Source: Algoriphagus ratkowskyi (lineage in GTDB: Bacteria; Bacteroidota; Bacteroidia; Cytophagales; Cyclobacteriaceae). From it: a stretch of DNA of 64,000 bases. The translations under genes and the position numbers were made by a program. The stretch lies in assembly GCF_002150505.1 (NCBI RefSeq), contig NZ_MSSV01000018.1:38636-102635 (forward strand), in the 5' to 3' direction. Positions within the stretch are counted from its first letter, which is position 1. Each line of letters begins with the position of its first letter. Below, in pieces: positions 26,344 to 34,295 of the stretch. Under the pieces are notes generated by a model. It saw nothing but the letters and a program-made list of their open reading frames with translations. It was not told the origin of the DNA and ran no database searches.

Positions 26344-26601
26344 ATGAAAAATCAGAATAAGATCAGCATCACCACAAAAACCTTGGCTTCAGGTAATTGC
26401 CAAGTCAAATTTTATGTTGAAGATGAGGCAAAGCCTCAATACGGTTATTTGTTGGTGAGCGGACCAAAGCCGGTCGGAGAGATCATCGATGAAATCAAAC
26501 AGCGGATGGAGAGAAGAAGAAATACGGCAATGAATATGAATCCATTTTATCCTATTCCTATCGCACCAGAAGACCACAACTTTTACCTTTACTCCGCATG
26601 A
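26344..26601 (+). CDS. Small conserved-looking hypothetical protein, upstream of XRE-S24 regulator
   Basis: The 85-residue protein has no signal peptide or membrane segment. Its first 45 residues could form a small beta sheet (ISITTKTLASGNCQVKFYVE, YGYLLVSGP), followed by a charged helix (VGEIIDEIKQRMERRRN) and a proline-rich, aromatic end. I recognise no family. The stop overlaps the start of the XRE-S24 regulator in an ATGA junction, so the two are translationally coupled and probably work together. Possible roles are a co-factor or anti-repressor of the regulator, by inference only. Paired operator-like sites lie upstream. Confidence 0.75.
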   Translation: MKNQNKISITTKTLASGNCQVKFYVEDEAKPQYGYLLVSGPKPVGEIIDEIKQRMERRRNTAMNMNPFYPIPIAPEDHNFYLYSA

Positions 26602-27371
26602 AACACCTAGCTTCTAACTTACGTTTTTTGCGCAAGCAAAAAGGAATCACCCAAAATGATCTCGCAGATCAGTTGGATGTGCAGCGCACAATGATCTCTG
26701 CCTATGAAGATGGTAGATCTGAACCAAAGCTGTTGACCTTAGGGAAGCTGAGTGACGCGCTGGACGTAGGAATAGAAGAGTTGTTAAACCATGATATTGA
26801 AAGAAGTGGTAGAAAGGCTATTCAGAAAAGAGGTATAAACATTCTTACGATTGCCTGTGATGAGAACGAAAAAGAGAATATCACATTGGTAGGGCAAAAA
26901 GCTTCCGCAGGTTATCTGAATGGATTTGCAGATACGGAGTACATGGAAAGCCTTCCTCAGTTCCATATTCCCACACTTACTAAGCAAGCTACTTATAGAG
27001 CCTTTGAACTGGCTGGGGATTCTATGCTTCCACTTACTCCAGGCACTATAGTGATCGGAGCATACTTAGATCAGTTAGCTGATATTAAGAGCGGAAAAAC
27101 CTACGTGCTCGTGACCGAGACAGAGGGCGTGGTTTACAAGCGTGTATTTAATTACCTCAGTGATAACGGTAAACTTTTTTTGGCTTCGGACAATGAGCAG
27201 TATAAGCCTTATGAGGTAAAAGGTGAAGATGTAGTGGAAGTTTGGGAAGCCAAAGCATTTATCAGCACCGATTTCCCAAATCCAGGAGATAAGAAAAAGC
27301 CGTTGACTTTGGAGGATTTGGGAGAAATGATCTCAGATATCCGAGCCGATCTGAGGACGCTTAAGGCTTAA
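26598..27371 (+). CDS. XRE family regulator with S24 (LexA-like) peptidase domain
   Basis: The 257-residue protein has an N-terminal helix-turn-helix (LRFLRKQKGITQNDLADQLD, residues 7-26) and a C-terminal S24 domain. The self-cleavage site is probably the Ala-Gly in KASAGY. The catalytic serine is in GDSMLPLTPGT and the lysine in VVYKRVF. Such proteins repress target promoters until stress or a co-protease triggers their self-cleavage. Similar non-phage copies are widespread in Bacteroidota, so it is not proof of a prophage, and I see no phage genes nearby. It overlaps the upstream small gene by four bases. Its stop overlaps that of the convergent TIR gene by four bases. It may regulate its own operon and perhaps the TIR genes. 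Confidence 0.93.
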   Translation: MKHLASNLRFLRKQKGITQNDLADQLDVQRTMISAYEDGRSEPKLLTLGKLSDALDVGIEELLNHDIERSGRKAIQKRGINILTIACDENEKENITLVGQKASAGYLNGFADTEYMESLPQFHIPTLTKQATYRAFELAGDSMLPLTPGTIVIGAYLDQLADIKSGKTYVLVTETEGVVYKRVFNYLSDNGKLFLASDNEQYKPYEVKGEDVVEVWEAKAFISTDFPNPGDKKKPLTLEDLGEMISDIRADLRTLKA

Positions 27372-28465
27372 TTTCTTTTAAGTTCAGCATTTGCTGGCAA
27401 GTTGTCATTGTATGTCTGCCCATACCAATTCTTACCTCCGTCATTTGAGCCAAATGAGAAACCATAATTACTGCCTGCTTCAAAGATGGTAAATAGGGTA
27501 GAATAGAGGTACTCACCATCGTATTCTCCGGTGCCTTCACCGACTTTCTGATCAAAATAGTAATAGTCGAAGTTGAAGAAATTCCCGTTTTGCTTAATTA
27601 GAATATAGCCCATTCTTACTCCATTTTCCCACAACCACCATTTTCCTGAGTAATCAAAACCAGTTTGTGAAGGCTGAATAGGAGCTGGGTTATTTTCTAA
27701 CGGAAGATTTTCAATAATATCTGTTCCTGTCGGGTTTTCATCGCGAAGGGTGTTGGGCTCAGATAGATTGAGGTTAGGACCAGATTGCCCATCACTGTTG
27801 TCAATTGGATCATCATAACTTTCCCTTGTGCCATTTTTTCCTTCTTGATAGCCTTTTTGGAAATCATCACTACTAATTATTATAATCATGAGGACTACGA
27901 AAACTCCCAATACCCAGAGGTAATTTCTAGCCCACCAGCTTTTCTGGGCAGGTGGTAGCGGTTTAGATTTCCTTTTTTCAGTTTCTTTCTTTAATGGAGG
28001 TATTATTTTTTCAAGAGTATGTGCCAATTTTTCCACATCGCTTTTCCACCTAGGAATAGTCAATTCTGCCCAATGGAAGTCTGCAAGTGATTTAATATTT
28101 TCTGGTAATTGTGCAGCTGAAAGTTTTTTAGCGTCTTTCACCAATATCGGGATCACCCGAGTTCCTTCCATTGCTAGCGCCATTGCAACTTCTTTTCTTA
28201 CCCAATCATCTTCTTTGAAAAGTCTGAGATTACCCTCTTCATCTTTGACGTCTATCCAAGTTTCTCCAATTAGAACCAAAACTACGGCACTTTGAAAGAG
28301 GGTTTTTTCTATTGCTTTGGCAAAATTCAATCCCGGTTCCAACGTTTCAATATCAAAAAACACACGATCTGCTCCGAATATATCTTCTAAGTTCTCCTTT
28401 AGGCGGCTTGCTTCGCTCTGCGTGTCGCTCTGTCTGTAACTAATAAAAATCTTGTTCTTTTGCAT
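27368..28465 (-). CDS. TIR-domain membrane protein with C-terminal extracytoplasmic domain
   Basis: The 365-residue protein starts with a TIR domain (about 1-150): KIFISYRQSD opens it, VFFDIETLEPG is the BB-loop region, and E92 in VRKEVAMAL sits where catalytic TIR NADases carry their glutamate. A linker and one membrane helix (about 181-198) follow, then a polar, Asn/Asp/Pro-rich stretch and a beta-rich C-terminal domain from about residue 268 (FDYSGKWWLWENG onward) that resembles a small lipocalin-like barrel. With the TIR in the cytosol, the C-terminal domain would face the periplasm. Bacterial TIR proteins often deplete NAD+ or make signals in anti-phage defence; that role here is inferred. 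Its TIR domain is a close paralogue of the one at 28585. Confidence 0.88.
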   Translation of the reverse strand: MQKNKIFISYRQSDTQSEASRLKENLEDIFGADRVFFDIETLEPGLNFAKAIEKTLFQSAVVLVLIGETWIDVKDEEGNLRLFKEDDWVRKEVAMALAMEGTRVIPILVKDAKKLSAAQLPENIKSLADFHWAELTIPRWKSDVEKLAHTLEKIIPPLKKETEKRKSKPLPPAQKSWWARNYLWVLGVFVVLMIIIISSDDFQKGYQEGKNGTRESYDDPIDNSDGQSGPNLNLSEPNTLRDENPTGTDIIENLPLENNPAPIQPSQTGFDYSGKWWLWENGVRMGYILIKQNGNFFNFDYYYFDQKVGEGTGEYDGEYLYSTLFTIFEAGSNYGFSFGSNDGGKNWYGQTYNDNLPANAELKRN

Positions 28466-28502
28466 AAAAACAGGCTTATATTTTAACTAAAAATTATTGC
28501 CT
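28466..28502 (-). promoter_or_regulatory. Weak hairpin plus T tract abutting the start of the first TIR gene
   Basis: Read on the minus strand, AGGC (28502-28499) and GCCT (28475-28472) form the outer stem and ATTTT/AAAAT the inner stem, with a 4x4 internal loop. After one G comes TTTTT and then the ATG at 28465. It is AT-rich and weaker than the element ahead of the second TIR gene, but the arrangement is the same. Confidence 0.35.
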
Positions 28503-28584
28503 AGACACTTATACTAGTATTTATTCTATTCATTCTAATACCTGCGGAAACAGGTTTCAGGAAATATCTCGATTTAGTTTTTAG

Positions 28585-29247
28585 CTATAAGTATGATATT
28601 TCGATTAACACCCAAAGAATTATAATTCCAATAAAATACCATTTGTACTTTTTTAACCATAAACCATAAGTGACTGTAAATGGAGCGGACGATTTAAATG
28701 GTGCTGAATCAAAAATATTCTTAAACTCGGGAATTTCAGGTAAAGGAGCTGGCGGGTTGATAGGTTTGATGGGATTCAACTGTCTTTTCAAAACTTCTAT
28801 TAATTCTTTGACATCTGATCTCCAGTTTTTAATAGATAATGTCGCCCACTGAAAATCTGCTAGTCCTTGGATATTCTCGGGAAGTTTAGATTTTGTGAGC
28901 GGTTTGGCGTCCTTGGTCAGTACAGGTATTAGCGTTGTGCCAGATCCATGTTGAGCAAGCGCTATAGCAACTTCTCTTCTGACCCAGTCATCTTCTTCAA
29001 AAATTCTTAGTTCCCCACTTTCTCCCTTCACTTCTGCCCAAGTAAGTCCAATTAAGACTATTACAACTTGACTCTGTTGGATAGTATTTTCAATTGCTTT
29101 TGCAAAATTTAACCCTGGTTCAATGGTTTCAATGTCAAAAAATACAGCATCCTGCCCAAAAACTTCTTCGAGATTTTCTTTGAGTCTACTCGCTTCACTT
29201 TGCGTATCACTCTGTCGATAGCTTATAAAAATCTTATCTCTTTTCAT
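28585..29247 (-). CDS. Tail-anchored TIR-domain protein
   Basis: The 220-residue protein is a TIR domain (about 1-150) closely similar to that of the downstream gene (shared KIFISYRQSDTQSEASRLKE, FFDIETIEPGLNFAKAIE). It has a glutamate in VRREVAIAL at the probable catalytic position. A proline-rich linker (NPIKPINPPAPLPEIPEF) leads to one membrane helix at the extreme C-terminus (WYFIGIIILWVLIEISYL). It is therefore a tail-anchored cytosolic TIR without the extracytoplasmic domain of its neighbour. The pair probably arose by duplication. Together they suggest a membrane-associated TIR complex in which one subunit senses and both signal or degrade NAD+, which is inference. The ATG directly follows a terminator-like hairpin and T tract. 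Confidence 0.88.
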   Translation of the reverse strand: MKRDKIFISYRQSDTQSEASRLKENLEEVFGQDAVFFDIETIEPGLNFAKAIENTIQQSQVVIVLIGLTWAEVKGESGELRIFEEDDWVRREVAIALAQHGSGTTLIPVLTKDAKPLTKSKLPENIQGLADFQWATLSIKNWRSDVKELIEVLKRQLNPIKPINPPAPLPEIPEFKNIFDSAPFKSSAPFTVTYGLWLKKYKWYFIGIIILWVLIEISYL

Positions 29248-29291
29248 AAAAAAACCCGATTCTAACCAGTTAAAGTTAAGCGAATCAGGTT
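29248..29291 (-). terminator. Terminator-like hairpin ending at the start codon of the second TIR gene
   Basis: On the minus strand AACCTGATTC (29291-29282) pairs with GAATCGGGTT (29262-29253), all positions paired counting one T-G wobble, around a 19-base loop. A run of seven T (29254-29248) follows, and the ATG of the TIR gene starts at 29247. It lies 27 bases after the stop of the 253-residue gene, so it could end that transcript, or act as an attenuator controlling the TIR gene. Confidence 0.65.
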
Positions 29292-29317
29292 CTTAATTGC
29301 AATAAGAAGAGTAATTT

Positions 29318-30079
29318 TTATTCTTCAATCAAATTTTCAAAGCCATCTTTTATTTTTTGAACAGCATCAAAAGTAGTGTCTACGTTGATCACTCCTTTAC
29401 CTAGCTCATGCCAATAGCCATCGCCACATTCGATGTATTCACCGCGCGTGGTACCAGCAGTTTCTTTAGCTAAATCATAATTATAGTCAGGTGAAAAAAC
29501 CAATTTCAACAACTGTACAGCATATTCCCAGTTGATGGTTCTTGACTCGTGTTTAAGTTGGAAAACCGCTTCCCGATTCGAGAAATTCATCGTGATAGCA
29601 CAGTCTATACTTTCTTCATGGGTAACCTGTCGATAGTTGACTGTAAGAGGTGCTTCTTTTTTTGAAGTCTCATAAATAGCCTGAATCACATCCTGAGCAA
29701 GCATTTGCCAGTTCTCTTGATCTACCGGAGCTTTTGATGGTCCAGCTTTTCCTTGTTCTAAAGCTGATAGTACGATGCCACCTTCTTCAATATTTCTTCC
29801 ACTCCATTTAGTTTTTTCATACTCGATGGAGATTACCTTCTTCCAGATGTAATCGAGCTTTCCTTTAAAACTGAAATCATCATTTGAAGTAAATCCTTCA
29901 TCTAAAATCTCATCCTCCATCAAATCCTCTCGATCGGTATAATGCAATTCCAATTCTGCAATCAGTTCAGAATTGCTCCAGTCCAGAGAAAGTCTATATA
30001 CATGACTATAGGGTGGTGGGATGATTCCTGAGTCGAATTCAATTACAATTCCACTCGTATGGTCATTACTCTTTTTCAT
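29318..30079 (-). CDS. Hypothetical protein upstream of the TIR pair
   Basis: I do not recognise this 253-residue protein. It has no signal peptide or membrane segment, is acidic, and appears mixed alpha/beta. Two halves are suggested: residues 1-85 with beta strands (HVYRLSLDWSNSELIAELEL, a WKKVISIEYEKTKWSG strand) and residues 110-253 with helices and strands (ENWQMLAQDVIQAIYETSKK, AITMNFSNREAVFQLKHESR). It is the first gene of a minus-strand run with the two TIR genes, but a terminator-like hairpin stands between them. It might be a partner or regulator of the TIR proteins, or simply a neighbour. The ATG at 30079 is followed by MKKSNDH. Confidence 0.7.
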   Translation of the reverse strand: MKKSNDHTSGIVIEFDSGIIPPPYSHVYRLSLDWSNSELIAELELHYTDREDLMEDEILDEGFTSNDDFSFKGKLDYIWKKVISIEYEKTKWSGRNIEEGGIVLSALEQGKAGPSKAPVDQENWQMLAQDVIQAIYETSKKEAPLTVNYRQVTHEESIDCAITMNFSNREAVFQLKHESRTINWEYAVQLLKLVFSPDYNYDLAKETAGTTRGEYIECGDGYWHELGKGVINVDTTFDAVQKIKDGFENLIEE

Positions 30080-30241
30080 CAGTTCAAAATTGAATTTCTA
30101 TGATCAGATAGCCTGTCTCGTCCCGATAGTCTAGGATTGATTTGGGTAAATCTTTCAAGGTTTAGTATTAAACCTATTTGTATCGCTTGGGGCATACTCG
30201 ATAACTTTGCTGCAAAAGTAGGTCTTTTACCTCAAATGTTC

Positions 30242-30670
30242 TTAGCGCAATTCAATATCAAAACGAGTGGATTTTCCTGAAATAACTTTTTTACTACACT
30301 TTGAAAAAGAAGGTTCTCCAAAAAGTAAGCTGGGATTGTTAGAAAGGCCAAAGCCATCCAAAGGATAGCCAACCTTGTTTTTTCTTATTTTCCCGTCCTC
30401 GTCATGATCATGGAACACCGTGATAGCATAGTTGCCAGCAGGAACAGAAGTAATCATCTTTTTTGCAATTCCATTTTCTACTGGAAGAGTTAGTATTTTC
30501 CAAGAACTTTCAATTGATTCTGGCCAACCTTTGTCCTGATCAAAAATAAGAATTTGGATCACTCCATCATCTGAAGATGCTTCAGAAATCACCAACTCTA
30601 TAGTCCCAAAATTGGATTCTGCCTGGGAGACGTTGATAAAGAATAAGAGCATTAGGATTGCCAATCTCAT
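30242..30670 (-). CDS. DUF2141 domain-containing secreted protein
   Basis: The 142-residue protein has a signal peptide (MRLAILMLLFFINVSQAES). The DUF2141 fold follows, recognised from NGIAKKMITSVPAGNYAITV, FHDHDEDGKIRKNKVGYPLDG and the FGLSNNP motif. These small beta-sandwich proteins are exported and their molecular role is unknown. It stands alone between the TIR island and menE; the 105-base gap to menE holds a short GC-rich inverted repeat (GCCCG/CGGGC near 30748-30769) without a T tract. Confidence 0.92.
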   Translation of the reverse strand: MRLAILMLLFFINVSQAESNFGTIELVISEASSDDGVIQILIFDQDKGWPESIESSWKILTLPVENGIAKKMITSVPAGNYAITVFHDHDEDGKIRKNKVGYPLDGFGLSNNPSLLFGEPSFSKCSKKVISGKSTRFDIELR

Positions 30671-30776
30671 TTATTTATAGGTTAGTTGTAGTGCTAAGCC
30701 TTCTTGCCGGTAGGCAGGTTAAATTCACTTTATAAAACTCTTGAGTCATGCCCGGGAGGCTCCGGCGGGCTTGATT

Positions 30777-31841
30777 TTATAACTTTTCTATGGTTTTTAA
30801 TCTGTTTACTTTTCCTGAGTCGGTTCTTATGAACTCGGAGATCAAGAAAATGTTTTTTGGGACTTCATATTTTGCTAAGTTTAGTCTGAGGAATTCAAAA
30901 AGCTTGCCTTCTTTTTCTTGTGAATCTGCTGCTTCTATGGCCAAACATAGTTTATGCCCTAATTTCTTGTCCTTTTTTCCAAAAAAGAAAAATGCTGAGT
31001 GGGGAAAAATCCTCTGAATTGCGCTTTCAGCCTTAGATTCCAGGAGCTCCGGGTGAAGTTTCAGACCTCCGGAATTGATTACAAAATCGACTCTTCCCAG
31101 CCATAGAAAGGAGTTTTTATCAAGCAATTCTACCAAATCATTTGTCTGAACGAGTTTATTCTTACTCGACGCTGATTTTACCCAAAGAGCATTCCGCTCG
31201 TCCACGCCAAATTCAACGCCTGGTAGTACTTTGTATGTCAATAGTCCTGAGTCTATTTTGGCCAATGCGATATGGGATACCGTTTCGGTCATCCCGTAAG
31301 TCTGATACGCTTGAATGTCATTTGCAATAAGCAAAGATTTCAGGTGAGAACTTATCGCTGCTCCACCAATTATAAGATGCTTTATTGCTTTTAGCTTATC
31401 TAAGGATACCTTTTCCTGAAGGCAAGCCTCAACTTGTAAAGGGACCATCGCTATAAAATCAGGAGAGGTAGAAAGCTTTAAAAGTGGGTTTGACTTAGGT
31501 TCAGTTAAGTGAATTGAACAATTCCAGACCATTGCACGAACCAGCATCATTTTACCAGCGATATAGCTAGGATCCAAACAGCAGAGGAGGTTTGTGTTTT
31601 CATCTGTTTGAAAAAATGCCTGCGTCGCTTTTGAGCTAGCGATCATCTGAGCTCTTGAGATTTCGATATTTTTTGGGGTGCCCGTTGAGCCGGAAGTTTG
31701 TTGCGTGAAGTTGTTTTCTCCTGATAGCCACTCGTGGCAAAATCGTATTGCCGCATTTGCAAAGTCTGGAAAATCATTGATTATCAGCTCGAAGTCCTCT
31801 TTTTGCTGAAATTTATGTGTGCCAAATGTAAGTTGAAACAT
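30777..31841 (-). CDS. menE: o-Succinylbenzoate-CoA ligase, menaquinone synthesis
   Basis: The 354-residue adenylate-forming enzyme has the AMP-binding P-loop QTSGSTGTPKNIEIS, the YGMTETVSHIA motif and the C-terminal lysine segment RTDSGKVNRL. It is shorter than E. coli MenE (451 residues), as is usual in Bacteroidota. MenE links CoA to o-succinylbenzoate before ring closure by MenB, and the menB gene lies divergently next to it, which supports this assignment over other acyl-CoA ligases. I take the ATG at 31841 (MFQLTFGTHKF); an in-frame extension to 31964 would run into the menB coding region. The 109 bases between the two start codons must hold both promoters. Confidence 0.92.
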   Translation of the reverse strand: MFQLTFGTHKFQQKEDFELIINDFPDFANAAIRFCHEWLSGENNFTQQTSGSTGTPKNIEISRAQMIASSKATQAFFQTDENTNLLCCLDPSYIAGKMMLVRAMVWNCSIHLTEPKSNPLLKLSTSPDFIAMVPLQVEACLQEKVSLDKLKAIKHLIIGGAAISSHLKSLLIANDIQAYQTYGMTETVSHIALAKIDSGLLTYKVLPGVEFGVDERNALWVKSASSKNKLVQTNDLVELLDKNSFLWLGRVDFVINSGGLKLHPELLESKAESAIQRIFPHSAFFFFGKKDKKLGHKLCLAIEAADSQEKEGKLFEFLRLNLAKYEVPKNIFLISEFIRTDSGKVNRLKTIEKL

Positions 31842-31908
31842 GCGTATGAGAGGTATGGGTACTTTTTCCGAAGGTAGTAATCCTGACTTCAAAATTCGGG
31901 GAAGCCTG

Positions 31909-31918
31909 TTAACTTGCA
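31909..31918 (+). promoter_or_regulatory. Possible menB -7 box
   Basis: TTAACTTGCA at 31909-31918 matches the string in front of tex and resembles a TAnnTTTG box. It lies 33 bases before the menB ATG. No clear -33 TTTG is present at the usual distance. Confidence 0.35.
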
Positions 31919-31950
31919 AAAGAATTAGATTTTTACCCAAATCGAAAGAA

Positions 31951-32784
31951 ATGAACTGGATCACAGCAAAAGAATACGAAGATATTACCTACAAAAAGTG
32001 CGATGGCGTGGCAAGAATTGCTTTTAATCGCCCTGAAGTAAGGAATGCTTTTAGACCAAAGACTACAGCTGAACTATACGATGCTTTCTACGATGCTCAG
32101 GAAGATACTTCCATAGGTGTAGTTCTCTTGAGTGGGGAAGGGCCTTCGGCAAAAGACGGAGGTTGGGCATTTTGCTCTGGAGGAGATCAGAAAGCGCGGG
32201 GCAAGCAAGGTTATGTCGGAGAAGATGGCTACCACAGATTAAACATATTGGAAGTGCAGCGCTTGATCCGTTTTATGCCAAAAGTGGTGATTGCCGTAGT
32301 GCCGGGTTGGGCAGTTGGAGGTGGACATAGCTTGCATGTAGTATGCGATTTGACCTTGGCGAGTGAAGAGCATGCGATCTTCAAGCAGACAGATGCGGAT
32401 GTGACTAGCTTCGATGGAGGCTATGGTTCTGCGTATTTGGCGAAAATGGTTGGGCAAAAGAAAGCGCGTGAGATCTTCTTTTTGGGAAGAAATTATTCAG
32501 CTAAGGAAGCCTACGAAATGGGAATGGTGAATGCCGTGATTCCTCACGCTGAATTGGAATCTACTGCCTATGAATGGGCGCAGGAGATCTTGGCAAAGTC
32601 GCCTACCTCTATCAAGATGCTGAAATTTGCAATGAATCTAACAGATGACGGTATGGTGGGACAGCAGGTTTTTGCTGGTGAAGCAACTCGATTAGCATAT
32701 GGAACGGATGAAGCGATCGAAGGTAGAAATGCCTTTCTGGAGAAGAGAAAGCCGAATTTCGGTAAGAATAATTGGATTCCGTAA
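31951..32784 (+). CDS. menB: 1,4-Dihydroxy-2-naphthoyl-CoA synthase
   Basis: The 277-residue crotonase-fold enzyme shows the MenB signatures FCSGGDQKARGKQGY, VPGWAVGGGHSLHVVCDLTL and the active-site segment TDADVTSFDGGYGSAYLAK. MenB closes the naphthoquinone ring in menaquinone synthesis, a cytosolic step after MenE. The C-terminal AFLEKRKPNFGKNNWIP is also typical. The ATG at 31951 (MNWITAKEYEDITY) matches the family; an upstream in-frame ATG at 31840 overlaps the menE start and is unlikely. It is divergent from menE, forming a compact menaquinone unit. Confidence 0.96.
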   Translation: MNWITAKEYEDITYKKCDGVARIAFNRPEVRNAFRPKTTAELYDAFYDAQEDTSIGVVLLSGEGPSAKDGGWAFCSGGDQKARGKQGYVGEDGYHRLNILEVQRLIRFMPKVVIAVVPGWAVGGGHSLHVVCDLTLASEEHAIFKQTDADVTSFDGGYGSAYLAKMVGQKKAREIFFLGRNYSAKEAYEMGMVNAVIPHAELESTAYEWAQEILAKSPTSIKMLKFAMNLTDDGMVGQQVFAGEATRLAYGTDEAIEGRNAFLEKRKPNFGKNNWIP

Positions 32785-32790
32785 GGAGAG

Positions 32791-32826
32791 GTTAGTAGCA
32801 AGACGTTAGTAGCAAGACGTAAGTAG
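32791..32826. repeat. Tandem 14-bp word repeat
   Basis: GTTAGTAGCAAGAC occurs twice in a row (32791-32818), followed by a decayed GTAAGTAG. An inverted, looser form (AACGTCTAACTACTAACGTC) occurs near 32967-32986 at the other end of the same 212-base gap. The gap lies between the convergent menB and serine hydrolase genes. Confidence 0.65.
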
Positions 32827-32996
32827 TTAGATTCTAGAATTGAGAGAATAAGAGTTTAGGGAAAGGCGATTAGGTCCATAAACATAAAGGATTGATGTTT
32901 ATGGTTCAGATGTATGAAATCAAATGCTTTAGCTCAGAAATCCATGATCTATTTTCTTCAGTCTAACGTCTAACTACTAACGTCTTAATACTTTTT

Positions 32997-34220
32997 TTAC
33001 TCAATCGCCTGATAAATCATTTGTCTCATTTTTTGCTCGTAATATCCGCTAAATGGTGCGGTTTGAGTCATGAGAACCGCGACCATATCTTCTGATGGAT
33101 CGATAAAGAAATAGGTGCAATAAGCTCCACTCCAGTAAAATGTTCCTTCTGATCCCAATGTATTTGCGTCAGCAAGATTTGTCATGACTGCAAAACCAAA
33201 ACCGAACCCCTGTCCAGGTGCTTTATATAATCCATCGATTTGATCTATGGTCATAATCTCAACCGTCTTTGGACTGAGGTATTGCTTTCCGTTCAACTCC
33301 CCTCCATTGAGAAGCATTCTTGCAAACAGGGAGTAATCCTGAGCGGTTGAAAATAAAGCATTCGCTCCAGCAAAAATTGTATTTCCTGATGTAGGTGTTT
33401 GTCTCGGAGCTTTGTTGAGTTTACCCTCTTTGTCATATGAATGTAAAGTCGCCATTCGAGCTTGTTGTTCTTCATTTAGGTTATAGCCTGTATCTTTCAT
33501 TCCCAAGGGACTAAGAAGTCGTTCCTTAAGAAATGCTTCAGCAGTCTGGCCTGAAAATAATTCAACTAATCTCGCCAAAATATCAGGAGCAGCAGAATAA
33601 TACCATTGCTCACCAGGCTGTCCAAACAAAGGGAGTTTGGCGTAAGCATTAACTCTGTCTTCAATAGTCTTGTGTTGGGTATAATAAATTCCTTGCATCA
33701 CCTCTTCGTCTACTTTGGATTGGCCTAATCCATGAGAAAAACCTGCTGTGTGACTCATCAATTGATGCAGTCTTATTGGAGATTTGACAGGCTCAAGACC
33801 GCCAGCAGTACCTAGTTTGGGATCCTTGGCTACCATGATGTCTTTGAATTCTGGGATGTACTTAGAAAGTGGGTCGTTGAGTTGGAAATGACCTTCTTCG
33901 TACAGCATCATAAAAGCGGTAGTAATTATTGGCTTTGTCATGGATTGGATATAGAAAATTTGATCCAATTTCATAGCTGTTTTATTTTCCAGGTCTGAAT
34001 AACCAATCGTTTTTTCGTGCGCTTTTTCTCCATTTTTATAAATCAAAGAAACAGCTCCGGCTATTCGACCTTCATCTACTTCTTTTTGTAGAAACCCATC
34101 GTATCTGCCTAGCCGCTCTTCTGAGAGCTTATGTTGCTCAAGTATAACTTGCGAGGAGCTTGCGAAGGCAATAAAGTTGAATGCTAAAAGGAGTGTTAGA
34201 ATTTTTGAGAGTTTCATCAT
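32997..34220 (-). CDS. Exported serine hydrolase (class C beta-lactamase family)
   Basis: The 407-residue protein has a signal peptide ending near FIAFASSSQ. The catalytic SxxK is SMTK (in FYIQSMTKPIITTA). The YxN-type motif appears as YYSAAPDIL, and a C-terminal HxG-like region is not obvious. LMSHTAGFSHGLG is the typical LLxHTSG segment of this family. Such enzymes include esterases, D-aminopeptidases and penicillin-binding-like hydrolases; true beta-lactamase activity is uncertain because the asparagine of the YxN motif is replaced by alanine. It would act in the periplasm or outside the cell. It is divergent from the hydrolase at 34296, with 75 bases between starts. Confidence 0.92.
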   Translation of the reverse strand: MMKLSKILTLLLAFNFIAFASSSQVILEQHKLSEERLGRYDGFLQKEVDEGRIAGAVSLIYKNGEKAHEKTIGYSDLENKTAMKLDQIFYIQSMTKPIITTAFMMLYEEGHFQLNDPLSKYIPEFKDIMVAKDPKLGTAGGLEPVKSPIRLHQLMSHTAGFSHGLGQSKVDEEVMQGIYYTQHKTIEDRVNAYAKLPLFGQPGEQWYYSAAPDILARLVELFSGQTAEAFLKERLLSPLGMKDTGYNLNEEQQARMATLHSYDKEGKLNKAPRQTPTSGNTIFAGANALFSTAQDYSLFARMLLNGGELNGKQYLSPKTVEIMTIDQIDGLYKAPGQGFGFGFAVMTNLADANTLGSEGTFYWSGAYCTYFFIDPSEDMVAVLMTQTAPFSGYYEQKMRQMIYQAIE

Positions 34221-34295
34221 TGGTATTTCTGGTGGATTTGACTTATTCGGATGTTAAGTTAAACGGCTTTTATTTCTTTTTACTAATTTGACCAA

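Noticed and set aside
26598..27371. Prophage signalled by a LexA/CI-like repressor
   Set aside because: No integrase, terminase, capsid or lysis genes lie nearby, and S24 regulators of this type are common outside phages in Bacteroidota.
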